A DNA stretch of 47,481 bases, taken from positions 1 to 47,481 of the forward strand of contig NZ_JACIJH010000021.1 of NCBI RefSeq assembly GCF_014199295.1. The letters are read 5' to 3'. This stretch comes from Sphingopyxis panaciterrulae (GTDB taxonomy: Bacteria > Pseudomonadota > Alphaproteobacteria > Sphingomonadales > Sphingomonadaceae). Made by a program: the position numbers and the translations under genes. Shown here piece by piece: positions 25,488 to 34,017 of the stretch; within the stretch, counting starts at the first letter, position 1; each line of letters starts with the position of its first letter. The notes under the pieces are model-generated. The model ran no database searches, had not been told where the DNA came from, and saw nothing but the letters and a program-made list of their open reading frames with translations.

Positions 25488-26378
25488 TCAGTCGCGCGAC
25501 AGCCCTGCGAGAAGCGGAGCATAGGCGGCGAGCCTGCGGGATACGAACTCCGTGAACAGTCGCACGCGCTTTGTCTTGCGTGTCTCCCCCTGTGTAAGAG
25601 TCCAGAGCGTTCCGTACATGTGCAGGTCGGTGCCCGGCACCCTCACCAGCAGGGGGTCGGCATCTCCGACGAAGCACGGCAGTGTCGTGATCCCGAGCCC
25701 TTGGCGTACGGCCGCAATCTCCGCCGCGGCGTCCGTGACCCTGAATGGAACCCCGGTGATACGAACCTCGCCTTCGTTGGCCCAATCCGGAATGCCGTGC
25801 ATGCTGATGACGATCCACCGGAGGGGATCGGGCGTGCCTGCGCGCCATGCGGCCAGTCGATCGCGGGAGATGTAGACGCCGCCGAACAGCTCCGGCCCCT
25901 TCAGACCGTGAAGATTGAGCGGCAGGGTTTTGCGGTCGTAGACGACGCGGAGCGCGACGTCGGCCTCGCGGTTGGTCAGATTTGCCAGTTCGCCGGACGA
26001 CAGGATTTCCATCTCGATTTCCGGATGGAGGCGCGCGAAATCGGCAAGGTCCGGCATGAGCAGATGACTCGCAAGGATCGGTGTCAACGTCACCCGCAAC
26101 AGTCCGCGCACGCTCTGGTCGCGCCCGAACACGCGCGTCTCCAGCTGGAGCGACGAGGTTTCCATCTGGGCGGCGAGCTCGAGCACTTCCTCGCCCGCCG
26201 CCGTCAGACGGTAGCCCGAAGGCAGCTTTTCGAACATCTGCACCCCGAGGCGTTCCTCGAGCTGGGCGATGCGTCGCAGCACGGTGGAGTGGTTCACCCC
26301 GAGGCGCCCAGCCGCTGACCGCACCGAGCCTCCGCGCGCGATGGCGAGAAAGTAGCGAACGTCATCCCAGTCGATCAT
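25488..26378 (-). CDS. LysR-type transcriptional regulator
   Basis: A 296-residue LysR regulator with HTH at about 3-60 (MIDWDDVRYFLAIARGGS, then GVNHSTVLRRIAQLEERLG) and an effector domain at about 88-285. The DWDDVRYF start is typical of one subgroup of the family, so the start at 26378 is preferred over the ATG at 26405. It is divergent from the SDR gene 225 bases away, and probably controls the SDR/oxidoreductase cluster. The IS91-type end stops 8 bases beyond its stop codon, so the gene appears intact but any original downstream neighbour has been displaced. Confidence 0.86.
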   Translation of the reverse strand: MIDWDDVRYFLAIARGGSVRSAAGRLGVNHSTVLRRIAQLEERLGVQMFEKLPSGYRLTAAGEEVLELAAQMETSSLQLETRVFGRDQSVRGLLRVTLTPILASHLLMPDLADFARLHPEIEMEILSSGELANLTNREADVALRVVYDRKTLPLNLHGLKGPELFGGVYISRDRLAAWRAGTPDPLRWIVISMHGIPDWANEGEVRITGVPFRVTDAAAEIAAVRQGLGITTLPCFVGDADPLLVRVPGTDLHMYGTLWTLTQGETRKTKRVRLFTEFVSRRLAAYAPLLAGLSRD

Positions 26379-26603
26379 GGTGCATTCCCGCGCCGTCAGC
26401 CGCATCTTCCAAAACCTGCCCTAACATACTGAGCAATGGAATGCGCGCTTATCGCGGCGTTCAGCCGTCCGGCTGGATCGTTTTCGCACCACCGATGTGC
26501 GGGATTTCCTACTCACCGCCGGACTTCGGCAGCCCCATCTTCGGGGTCTCGGCGGACCTCCCTTCCGCCACAACCCGAGACGGCGAAACAAGGACTGCAT
26601 ACT

Positions 26604-27338
26604 ATGACCAGATTGAATGGAAAGACCGCCGTCATCACCGGCGGCGCTACCGGCATCGGCCTCGCCGCTGCAAAGCGCTTCATCGAGGAAGGCGCCTTTG
26701 TCTTCATCTTCGGCCGCCGACAGGATGCGCTCGACGCGGCCTTGGCAGAGCTTGGGCTCAATGCCCGGGCGGTGAAGGGCTCGGTTTCCGATGAGGCCGA
26801 CCTCGACCGACTTTACGCAGCGGTGAAAGCCGAGCGCGGAAGCCTGGACATCATCTTCGCCAATGCCGGCGGGGGAAGCCAGCTCAAGCTTGGCGAGATC
26901 ACCGCCGCGCACATCGACGAGACTTTCAACATCAATGTGAAGGGTACGATCTTCACGGTCCAGAAGGCGTTGCCGCTGATGGGCGAGGGCGGTTCGATCG
27001 TCCTGACCGGATCGAGCGCCGGCACGACGGGCGCTCCGGGATTTTCTGCCTACAGCGCAAGCAAGGCCGCCGTGCGCAATCTCGCGCGGACCTGGGCGGA
27101 GGAGCTGAAGGGCACCGGCATCCGGGTGAACGTGCTGTCGCCGGGGCCGACGGCGACCGAACTGGCCACGGCAGCGCTCGGCGAGGAGGGTCAGAAGGCT
27201 TACGGCTCGATGACCGCGCTCCAGCGCATGGGCGATCCGGCGGAGATCGGGGCGGCGGCTGCCTTTCTCGCGTCATCGGACAGCAGCTTCATGACCGCCA
27301 GCGAACTCGCCGTCGACGGTGGGCTGGCACAACTCTGA
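26604..27338 (+). CDS. SDR-family oxidoreductase
   Basis: A 244-residue classical SDR with NAD(P) motif TGGATGIG (about 11-18), ANAGG (about 84-88), catalytic serine in LTGSSAG and active-site YSASK (about 145-149). The FGRRQ segment suggests NADP. The start is at 26604, with an aagga site 10 bases upstream; a longer in-frame frame from 26436 lacks a ribosome site. It is first in a same-strand set of four redox genes and divergent from a LysR gene. It is about half identical by eye to the next SDR, so the two look like a tandem duplication. Confidence 0.88.
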   Translation: MTRLNGKTAVITGGATGIGLAAAKRFIEEGAFVFIFGRRQDALDAALAELGLNARAVKGSVSDEADLDRLYAAVKAERGSLDIIFANAGGGSQLKLGEITAAHIDETFNINVKGTIFTVQKALPLMGEGGSIVLTGSSAGTTGAPGFSAYSASKAAVRNLARTWAEELKGTGIRVNVLSPGPTATELATAALGEEGQKAYGSMTALQRMGDPAEIGAAAAFLASSDSSFMTASELAVDGGLAQL

Positions 27339-27388
27339 CCCCGTCGTGGTCCCATGCCTGGGCCCCACGCAACGAAGGATGAAGGACT

Positions 27389-28141
27389 ATGAAAAAGCTG
27401 GAAGATAAGGTCGCCGTCATAACGGGCGGCAGCAGCGGGATCGGGTTGGCCACGGCCAAGCGCTTCGTGGAAGAAGGCGCGCATGTCGTGATCACCGGGC
27501 GAAGAGAGAAAGAGTTGGAGGCGGCCGCAACCTTCATCGGAGGAAACATTACGGCGGTCGTAGGCGACGTATCGCGCTTGGAAGATCTGGATAGGCTCTA
27601 CGCGACCGTGCAAGAGAAGTATGGGCACATCGACATTCTCTTCGCGAACGCGGGCGCTGGGACGATCGCGCCGCTCGCGGCGGCTACCGAGGCCCATTTT
27701 GACCAGACCTTCGACGTAAACGTGAAGGGGTTGTTCTTCACGGTGCAGAAGGCCCTTCCCCTTTTCAAGGACGGCGGTTCGATTGTCCTGAATTCTTCGG
27801 TCTCGAACGTGTTGGGGCTGCCAGGGTTCAGCGCCTACGCCGCCAGTAAGGCGGCTGTGCGAAACTTCGCGCGTGCCTGGACGCTGGAGCTGAAAGACCG
27901 CGGAATTCGGGTGAATGCCATGAGCCCCGGACCGATCGAAACGCCTGCCCTGGAGACAACGACGGGCCTTACGCCTGAGCAAGCCGAGCAAGCGGCCGCC
28001 CAATTCGCTTCGCAGATCCCTATGGGTCGCAGAGGCAAGCCAGAGGAAATCGCGGCGGCCGTCACCTTCCTCGCCTCCGATGAAAGTTCCTACGTCACCG
28101 GTGTGGATCTCGCCGTCGATGGAGGCATGGCGCAAGTCTGA
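27389..28141 (+). CDS. SDR-family oxidoreductase (paralogue of the preceding gene)
   Basis: A 250-residue classical SDR with TGGSSGIG (about 12-19), ANAGA (about 85-89), catalytic serine in LNSSVSN and YAASK (about 150-154). It shares long blocks with its upstream neighbour (RFxEEGA, DLDRLYA, NVKG, FTVQKALPL, GGSIVL). Its codon use is less G+C-biased at third positions than in the surrounding genes, hinting at transfer from another lineage, though the F420-type and SDR genes that follow are again G+C-rich. A gaagga/aagga site precedes the ATG. Confidence 0.88.
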   Translation: MKKLEDKVAVITGGSSGIGLATAKRFVEEGAHVVITGRREKELEAAATFIGGNITAVVGDVSRLEDLDRLYATVQEKYGHIDILFANAGAGTIAPLAAATEAHFDQTFDVNVKGLFFTVQKALPLFKDGGSIVLNSSVSNVLGLPGFSAYAASKAAVRNFARAWTLELKDRGIRVNAMSPGPIETPALETTTGLTPEQAEQAAAQFASQIPMGRRGKPEEIAAAVTFLASDESSYVTGVDLAVDGGMAQV

Positions 28142-28173
28142 CCCCTGGCATCACACAAGATCGGAGAAATATT

Positions 28174-28773
28174 ATGACCTATGCAATCATCGGCTTCGGC
28201 GAGATCGGCCAGACCCTGGCCAGGGCATTTGCCCGACGCGGTATTGACATATCCGTCGCGACCACGCGCGACCCGGAGAGCTTTGCATCCGCTGCGGCGG
28301 CGATCGGACCCGGGATCACTCCCAAAACGCTCGCGGAAGCCGCCGAGGCGGACATCATCTTCCTGGCTGTCCGGTTCCAGTCGCATTCGGATGTCGCGAA
28401 GGTGCTGCCCAGCTGGCAGGGGAAGATTATCGTCGATGTGACCAACGCCTACGGCGTTCCTGATGAGGAGCTGGGCGGACAGCCTTCCGCCAAGGTGGTT
28501 GGCGAGGCCTTCGCCGGCGGCAGGCTGGTCAAGGGCTTCAACCATCTGGTCGCTGCCGTCCTCGACCAGGACCCGGTGGCACATGGGGGCAGGCGAGTCG
28601 TTTTCCTGACGAGCGATGACGAGGCTGCTGCCGAGGAAATCGGGGCGCTTGCGGATCAGCTAGGTTTCGCGCCGATCAACCTTGGCGGGCTTTCGGAAGG
28701 TGGCCTGCTTGTGCAGGCGCAAGGGAATAGCTGGGGCCGCCTGATCTTCAAGGATCTGGTCCAGTTCGACTGA
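28174..28773 (+). CDS. NADPH-dependent F420-reductase-like NADP oxidoreductase
   Basis: A 199-residue Rossmann protein. It has an N-terminal dinucleotide motif IIGFGEIGQTLA (5-16), an ATTRDPES turn that reads the cofactor phosphate, a hydrophobic LAVRF strand, and an NHLVAAVL segment (about 127-134), as in the F420_oxidored family. Alphaproteobacteria usually lack cofactor F420, so it probably acts as a general NADPH reductase or dehydrogenase. A cggaga site precedes the ATG, 32 bases after the SDR stop; co-transcription with the SDR genes is likely. Confidence 0.82.
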   Translation: MTYAIIGFGEIGQTLARAFARRGIDISVATTRDPESFASAAAAIGPGITPKTLAEAAEADIIFLAVRFQSHSDVAKVLPSWQGKIIVDVTNAYGVPDEELGGQPSAKVVGEAFAGGRLVKGFNHLVAAVLDQDPVAHGGRRVVFLTSDDEAAAEEIGALADQLGFAPINLGGLSEGGLLVQAQGNSWGRLIFKDLVQFD

Positions 28774-28889
28774 CAAAAACGGGCTCCGGCGGGGCATGGC
28801 GCACGCGATCGGATCGAGCGCGGTCCGATCGCGTCGAAATGGAAAAATCCCATGTCAAACCGGACGACCAGTAAGCGAGAGAGAACAGC

Positions 28890-29702
28890 ATGATCATCGA
28901 TCTGACCGGCCGTAAGGCCATCGTTACCGGTTCCACCGCCGGCATCGGCCGCGCCACAGCGGAAGGACTGGCACGCGCGGGCGCCGCGGTCGTCGTCAAT
29001 GGCCGCACCAACGCCCGGGTCGAGGAGGCCGTGCGACAGATTCGCCGGACAGTGCCCAAGGCCGACATCACCGGCGTCGCCGCGGACATGGCGACGGCCG
29101 AAGGCGTAGCGGCGCTGATCGCCGCGGCGCCTGACGCCGACATCCTCGTCAACAACGTCGGGTCCGCTCACATCCGCGAGTATCACGGCGTCGACGACAT
29201 CGCCGCCATTCCCGACGAGGACTGGCTGGGCCTGTTTCAGCTCAACGTCATGAGCGGGGTACGCGCGACGCGGCACTATCTGCCCCGGATGGCAGGCCAG
29301 GGCTGGGGCCGCGTCGTGTTCGTCAGCAGCGAATCGGCGGTCAACATCCCCAAGGAGATGCTGGATTACGGCATGACCAAGACCGCGCAGCTCGCGGTAT
29401 CGCGCGGGTTCGCGGAGGCCGTGGCGGGCACCGGCGTGACGGTCAACGCAGTCTTGCCCGGTCCGACCCGGTCCGAAATCCTCGGTGACTTTATGGCGAA
29501 ACAGGCGGAGGCGCAGGCCATCACTCAGGATGAAGCCGAACAAGGCTTCCTCGCGGCGATGCGCCCGACCAGCCTGCTCGGCCGCTTCGCGATAACCGAC
29601 GAGGTCGCCAACATGATCGTCTATGCTTGTTCCGAACAGGCATCGGCGACGAGCGGCGCGGCTTTGCGGGTCGAGGGCGGTGTGGTGCGCTTCGTCGGCT
29701 GA
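28890..29702 (+). CDS. SDR-family oxidoreductase
   Basis: A 270-residue SDR with TGSTAGIG (about 13-20), a VNNVGS motif in place of NAG (about 88-93), catalytic serine in VSSESAVNIPKEM and active site YGMTK (about 158-162). The longer spacing between Ser and Tyr and the alpha-helical insertion near residues 195-215 distinguish it from the two SDRs upstream, and its sequence is not closely related to them. It ends the redox cluster; a hairpin follows at 29744-29780. Confidence 0.87.
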   Translation: MIIDLTGRKAIVTGSTAGIGRATAEGLARAGAAVVVNGRTNARVEEAVRQIRRTVPKADITGVAADMATAEGVAALIAAAPDADILVNNVGSAHIREYHGVDDIAAIPDEDWLGLFQLNVMSGVRATRHYLPRMAGQGWGRVVFVSSESAVNIPKEMLDYGMTKTAQLAVSRGFAEAVAGTGVTVNAVLPGPTRSEILGDFMAKQAEAQAITQDEAEQGFLAAMRPTSLLGRFAITDEVANMIVYACSEQASATSGAALRVEGGVVRFVG

Positions 29703-29743
29703 TCGACCCGGCACGACACCGCGGCGACAAAATTTCACAACAC

Positions 29744-29780
29744 AACAAACGTCCGCTCTCGCCAAGAGGCGACGTTTGTT
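29744..29780. repeat. stem-loop after the SDR cluster
   Basis: A 10-base perfect stem (aacaaacgtc at 29744-29753, gacgtttgtt at 29771-29780) continued by an inner 4-base stem (ctct with agag) after a two-base mismatch. It could be a terminator for the SDR cluster, but it lacks a T run; it contains the aaacgtccgct motif also seen at 22897. Confidence 0.45.
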
Positions 29781-30596
29781 CGTCGTCCGGACAGAGCCTT
29801 GAATTTGTCTTTCGACGAAGTGGGCTGTGCTGAAACCATGTCGCTTTCGAACATCCACTTTTGCGATTGCCCCAACAAGGAGCGGCCGGTCGGGAGACGG
29901 CCAGCCTTGCGCATAAACGGACAACCACCTGTTCAATGTGGAGTTTTCCACTTTGGGTAGAAGCTGCGATGCGTGATGAGTCGCAGGAACGGCGACTGTG
30001 TCCCAGTGCTCGTTACATTAGGTTGCTCGAACACGGCTTGGCGTCTGAACGGATTGCCTGGCGCATCGACACCGGCGACCGCGCGAGGTCGAGGAGGCTC
30101 GCGGTTGGTGCCGCATCCTTCCCGATGTCGGGCGTGCCGATGTTCGGCGGGCGACTGATCCGGGCCGTGCGGGCGCCTCGCGCCTGCGGCGCGACCGCGC
30201 TCAGCTTCGCTTGGCCCCCCTTCGGCGCCACGCGAAGGCGGGCCGCACTGCGCGTGTCCCGCCCCGTCCGGGCTATGATCGCTGGCGCGGGGCCGGCGCT
30301 GCGCTCCGGCGTGTCGTCGCCGCGCTGAACGCGCGGCGGCGTCGTTTCGGGGCCTTCCCTCCGTCGCGCGGGTGAGCGGCGCGCCCTTCTGGGCGCGGCC
30401 CGGCGTCCCGCAAGCCGGCCCTTCGGGACCGGCTCCTCCACTGTCGTTGCGGCCCTTGCCACCCCATCGCTTTGCGATGGGGGCCCGGCTGCGCGTGCAG
30501 GCCGCCTCCTGGCCGCGCCCGGCAGGTCGCATCTGCCGCCCACCCCCACGCCGGGGGAGGCCCATGGGGGTTTGGGGTGGCTCTTGGAGGACAGCC
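29781..30596. other. non-coding boundary region and structured leader of the antirestriction gene
   Basis: No gene is convincing in these 816 bases. The left part (about 29781-30050) has lower G+C. From about 30080 the sequence becomes very G+C-rich and self-complementary. A perfect hairpin (ccccatcgc at 30462-30470, gcgatgggg at 30474-30482, loop ttt) and a second paired segment (ccacccc near 30540, ggggtgg near 30574-30580) lie directly before the ArdC ribosome site (ggagga, 30586-30591). Long open frames here in several phases are a by-product of base composition. Confidence 0.5.
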
Positions 30597-31598
30597 ATGT
30601 GCCAGACCAGCAAGCGCCGCGCGGGCCGCGAGGATGGAGGCGCCAAGCCCCCGGCGCCGCGCACCAATCTCTACGATGACGTCACCCGCCGCATCATCGC
30701 CGAACTCGAAGCGGGCCGCTTTCCTTGGGTTCAGCCTTGGGGACGCCCTGAAGGCAAGGGCGGCGGCGCTGGCCCCGGCCTTCCGCGCAATGCGCTCACC
30801 GGCCGCCGCTATTCCGGCGTCAATGTCCTCATTCTCTGGGGCGCGGTGATTGAGCAGGACTGGCCGTCGCAAGGCTGGCTGACCTTTCGGCAGGCGCTGC
30901 AAGCGGGCGGCGCCGTCCGCAAGGGCGAGCGCGGCACCACCGTGGTCTATGCCGACCGCTTCACCCCCGAGGCCGAGAAGGAACGCGCGCGCCAGAGCGG
31001 CGACGAGGCCAAGAGCATCGCCTTCCTCAAACGCTTCACCCTGTTCAACGTCGCGCAATGCGAAGGGCTGCGCCCCGGCCTCGCCGTCGACCCCGCACCG
31101 CTTCCCGAACGCGAGATCGTGCCGGTCGCCGAAGCCGTCATCGCCGCGTCGGGGGTCGATTTTCGCATCGGCGGCGACAAGGCGTTTTACGTCCCGAGCG
31201 AGGATTATGTGCAGGTGCCGCCGCAGCCGGCTTTCTTCGAGCAGGTGAACTATTATCGCACGGCGCTTCACGAACTGACCCACGCGACCGGACACGCCGC
31301 GCGGCTTGACCGCAAGTTGATGAACGGGTTCGGCAGCAAGGACTATGCCCGCGAGGAACTGGTTGCCGAAATGGGCAGCGCCTTCCTTTGCGCCGCGCTC
31401 GGCATCGTCCCGACCGTGCGCCATGCTGACTATCTGGCATCGTGGCTGGCCGTGCTGCGCGAGGATAATCGCGCGATCTTCCGCGCCGCGAGCCAAGCCA
31501 GCAAAGCCGCCGACTGGTTGCTCGCGCGCCATGCCTGTCCTGAGCAAGGTCGAAGGGCCGAGGCGCAAGACCGCCAAGACGGAAGGGCGGCGGCATGA
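30597..31598 (+). CDS. ArdC-type antirestriction protein (DUF1738 plus zincin-like peptidase domain)
   Basis: A 333-residue protein. The N-terminal ArdC domain (about 25-150, with LYDDVTRRIIAELEAG, FPWVQPW and GRRYSGVNVLILW) binds single-stranded DNA in the family. The C-terminal zinc metalloprotease-like domain has HELTH at 225-229 and a downstream REELVAEMGSAFL glutamate. Such proteins protect incoming plasmid DNA from restriction. The start at 30597 is preceded by ggagga. The last 20 or so residues are encoded by a REP-like palindrome (31534-31557) and its right flank, so the natural C-terminus may be altered. The stop overlaps the DUF2958 start. Confidence 0.88.
   Translation: MCQTSKRRAGREDGGAKPPAPRTNLYDDVTRRIIAELEAGRFPWVQPWGRPEGKGGGAGPGLPRNALTGRRYSGVNVLILWGAVIEQDWPSQGWLTFRQALQAGGAVRKGERGTTVVYADRFTPEAEKERARQSGDEAKSIAFLKRFTLFNVAQCEGLRPGLAVDPAPLPEREIVPVAEAVIAASGVDFRIGGDKAFYVPSEDYVQVPPQPAFFEQVNYYRTALHELTHATGHAARLDRKLMNGFGSKDYAREELVAEMGSAFLCAALGIVPTVRHADYLASWLAVLREDNRAIFRAASQASKAADWLLARHACPEQGRRAEAQDRQDGRAAA
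31534..31557. repeat. REP-like palindromic unit inside the ArdC gene end
   Basis: The unit cctgtcctgagcaaggtcga (31534-31553) plus aggg resembles the widespread dispersed palindrome of the form cctgagc...gtcgaagg found between genes in many proteobacteria, including sphingomonads. Here it sits in frame near the 3' end of the ArdC gene. In another frame it encodes the PVLSKVEG peptide often seen in automatic annotations of such repeats. Confidence 0.6.
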
Positions 31599-32017
31599 TG
31601 CTCCTGACCCCCGAACTCCACGCCGCGCTGCGCGCCAACGCCGCCGCGCATCACGACGCGCTCCAGCAGGGATTGACCGAACCCGACCCCTTTCCGGTGA
31701 TCAAATTCTTCAATCCGGTCGGCGCCGCGACATGGCTCGCGACCGAACTCTACGCCGATGGCGACACGCTGTTCGGATTGGCCGACCTTGGGTTCGGCTG
31801 CCCCGAACTCGGGGTGTTCAGTCTGTCCGAACTGGCGGGGATCCGCTTGCCCTTCGGCCTCGGCATCGAGCGCGATGTCGGCTTTGCGACGGCGCACCGG
31901 CTGTCGACATGGGCGGCCTGGTCGCGCCGCGCCGGTTCGATCCTGCTTGCCGAAACCCTGCTTCGCCGCGCGTCCGACGCGGTGAACGACGACGAGATTC
32001 CGCCAAGCGGCGGATAA
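31595..32017 (+). CDS. DUF2958 protein
   Basis: A 140-residue protein with the family pattern LLTPELHAALRAN near the start, VIKFFNPVGAATWLATEL (about 34-51), FGLADLGFGCPELGVFSLSEL (about 60-80), and LGIERDVGF (about 88-96). DUF2958 genes are nearly always found next to ArdC-type genes on plasmids and integrative elements; their biochemical role is not known. The start overlaps the ArdC stop as ATGA, so translation is coupled. The gene appears complete. Confidence 0.85.
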   Translation: MMLLTPELHAALRANAAAHHDALQQGLTEPDPFPVIKFFNPVGAATWLATELYADGDTLFGLADLGFGCPELGVFSLSELAGIRLPFGLGIERDVGFATAHRLSTWAAWSRRAGSILLAETLLRRASDAVNDDEIPPSGG

Positions 32018-32045
32018 CGTGCGGCGCGTTTCGCCGCCAATCCTA

Positions 32046-32083
32046 GCCGGTCCCGCCCCGCTTCAAGACAAGACGGGACCGGC
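32046..32083 (+). promoter_or_regulatory. hairpin in the leader of the ParB-like gene
   Basis: A perfect 10-base stem (gccggtcccg at 32046-32055, cgggaccggc at 32074-32083) lies 20 bases before the ParB-like start codon and between it and the DUF2958 stop. It lacks a T run and may act as an mRNA processing or attenuation element. Confidence 0.45.
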
Positions 32084-32102
32084 GCTCACGAGGAGCAAGA
32101 CC

Positions 32103-33854
32103 ATGAGACTCTCTTTTATCGACCTTGGCAAGCTGTCGATCAGCAAGGCCAATATGCGCTACGCGAAAAAAGCGCCCGACGTGTCCGACATTCTCCCGAC
32201 CGTCCGCGCGCGCGGCGTTCTCGTGCCGCTGATCGTCCGCCCGAATTGTGCGCCCGATGGCTATGAGATCGTCGCGGGTGCGCGGCGCTTCACCGCCGCG
32301 CAAATCGTCGCCACCGAAAGCGGCACCGCCGACCCGCTGCCGTGCGCCATTCTCGAGGATGGCGACGATGCCGACGCGATCGAGGCGTCGATGATCGAAA
32401 ATCTCGCGCGGCTCGCGCCCGACGAGGTGACGCGCTGGGAAAATTTCGTGCGGCTGGTCCGCGAAGGCCGCGACGAGGCGGACATTTCGGCAACCTTCGG
32501 AATGCCCGAACTGGCGGTGAAGCGCATCCTCGCGCTCGGCAATCTCTTGCCGCGTATCCGCGACCTTTACCGCAAGGAAAAGATCGACGCCGCGACCGTT
32601 CGCCATCTGACCTTGGCGAGCAAGGGCCAGCAAAAGGCGTGGCTGACGCTGTTCGACGACGCCGACGCCTATTGTCCGACCGGACGCCAATTGAAGGCGT
32701 GGCTGTTCGGCGGCGACGAGATCGGCACCGACAAGGCGCTGTTCGACATTGGCGATTACAAGGGCCAGATCGTCAGCGACCTGTTCGGCAAGGAGCAATA
32801 TTTTGCCGATAGCGATGCCTTCTGGGCCGCACAAAATGCGGTGATCGAGGCGCGCCGCGAGGATTATCTCGACGCCGGATGGCCCGATGTCGTGATCGTC
32901 CCGCGCGGCGAATATTTCTCGGCATGGGAGTATCGCAAAGCGCCCAAGCGCAAGGGCGGGCGCGTCTATGTCGAGGTGCGGAGCAACGGCGAAGTGACCT
33001 TCCACGAGGGCTATGTCACGTCGAAGGAAGCGAAACGGCTCGAACGCGGCGAAGCCATCGACAGCGGCCCCAAGGCACCGCGCCCCGAAGTCACCGGCAC
33101 TTGCCAAACCTATATCGACCTGCACCGCCACGCCGCCGTGCGCGCCGCGCTTTGCCATCATCCCAAGGTCGCGCTGCGCTTGATGGTCGCTCATGCGATT
33201 GTCGGGTCGCCGCTGTGGAAGGTTCAGTCCGAGGCGCAGACGACGCGGAGCGACGCGGTGCGCGAGAGCGTCGAAACCTGCTCCGCCGAAGCCGCGTTCG
33301 ACGAGAAAAGGCGCGCGGTTCTTGCCTTGCTCGACTTCTCGCCCGAAGAGCCGACCGTGACCGGCGGCAATGCCAACGGCACTGGTCTTGTCGGCGTCTT
33401 CCTGCGCTTGCTCGACCTGCCCGACCGCGCGGTGATGGACGTGATCGTCATCGCCATCGGCGAGAGCCTCGCCAGCGGCAGCGCCGCCGTCGAGGCGGTC
33501 GGGCTGGAGATCGGCGTCGATATGGCGCGTTTTTGGCAGGCCGACGACGCCTTTTTTGAGTGTCTGCGAGACAAGGAGGTGCTGACCCGCATCGCCGCCG
33601 ACGTTGCGGGCGAAGAGGTCGCGACCGCCAATGCGAAGGAGCCGGGCAAGGTCTTGAAACGCATTGTCCGCGATCATCTGGAGGGCAGCAACGGACGCTC
33701 CAAGGTTGAGGCCTGGGTGCCGAAATGGATGGCCTTTCCGCCGTCCGCCTACACCGCGCGGGGCGGTGTCGGCAGCGTCACCGCCCACGCCAAGGTGCAG
33801 GCGGCGCGCGGCGATAACCAACCCGAGCCGCAGCCCGAGCGCGAGGCCGCATAG
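32103..33854 (+). CDS. ParB/RepB/Spo0J-family protein with N-terminal ParB domain
   Basis: A 583-residue protein. Residues about 5-100 form a ParB/Srx domain (NMRYAKK, VRARGVLVPLIVRPN, YEIVAGARRFTAAQ, ENLARLAPDE). A helical DNA-binding region follows (about 110-170, with ISATFGMPELAVKRILALGNLL). The long C-terminal part (about 200-580) is specific to mobile-element ParB-like proteins and ends in a charged tail. The GARR motif suggests CTP- or nuclease-type ParB chemistry. It has no ParA partner nearby, so it may act as a regulator or nuclease rather than in partition. Start: aggag site 8 bases before 32103. A strong terminator follows. Confidence 0.85.
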   Translation: MRLSFIDLGKLSISKANMRYAKKAPDVSDILPTVRARGVLVPLIVRPNCAPDGYEIVAGARRFTAAQIVATESGTADPLPCAILEDGDDADAIEASMIENLARLAPDEVTRWENFVRLVREGRDEADISATFGMPELAVKRILALGNLLPRIRDLYRKEKIDAATVRHLTLASKGQQKAWLTLFDDADAYCPTGRQLKAWLFGGDEIGTDKALFDIGDYKGQIVSDLFGKEQYFADSDAFWAAQNAVIEARREDYLDAGWPDVVIVPRGEYFSAWEYRKAPKRKGGRVYVEVRSNGEVTFHEGYVTSKEAKRLERGEAIDSGPKAPRPEVTGTCQTYIDLHRHAAVRAALCHHPKVALRLMVAHAIVGSPLWKVQSEAQTTRSDAVRESVETCSAEAAFDEKRRAVLALLDFSPEEPTVTGGNANGTGLVGVFLRLLDLPDRAVMDVIVIAIGESLASGSAAVEAVGLEIGVDMARFWQADDAFFECLRDKEVLTRIAADVAGEEVATANAKEPGKVLKRIVRDHLEGSNGRSKVEAWVPKWMAFPPSAYTARGGVGSVTAHAKVQAARGDNQPEPQPEREAA

Positions 33855-33910
33855 CATGGAGGCGGGCGGCGGCGCGGCCGCCGCCCACTTTCTCGCATCT
33901 GAAAATCGCG

Positions 33911-33950
33911 CCGCGCCGCGCGACCGCAAGCGGTCTCGCGGCGCGGTTTT
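33911..33950 (+). terminator. rho-independent terminator after the ParB-like gene
   Basis: A 17-base stem with a single mismatch (33911-33927 with 33930-33946), a two-base loop and a TTTT tail (33947-33950), 57 bases after the ParB-like stop codon. It separates the ArdC/DUF2958/ParB unit from the MucR gene. Confidence 0.85.
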
Positions 33951-34017
33951 ATTTGCGGGTCAAAGTATTTCCCCCGCCGTCGCCGCCTTGCTACAGGAGA
34001 AACGAAGGAGAGACGTG

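Noticed and set aside
32103..33854. Plasmid partition locus with parS site
   Set aside because: No ParA gene or parS-like palindrome was found near the ParB-like gene.
32043..33929. 628-codon antisense frame over the ParB-like gene
   Set aside because: Composition artefact; the plus-strand gene has the ParB motifs and good ribosome site.
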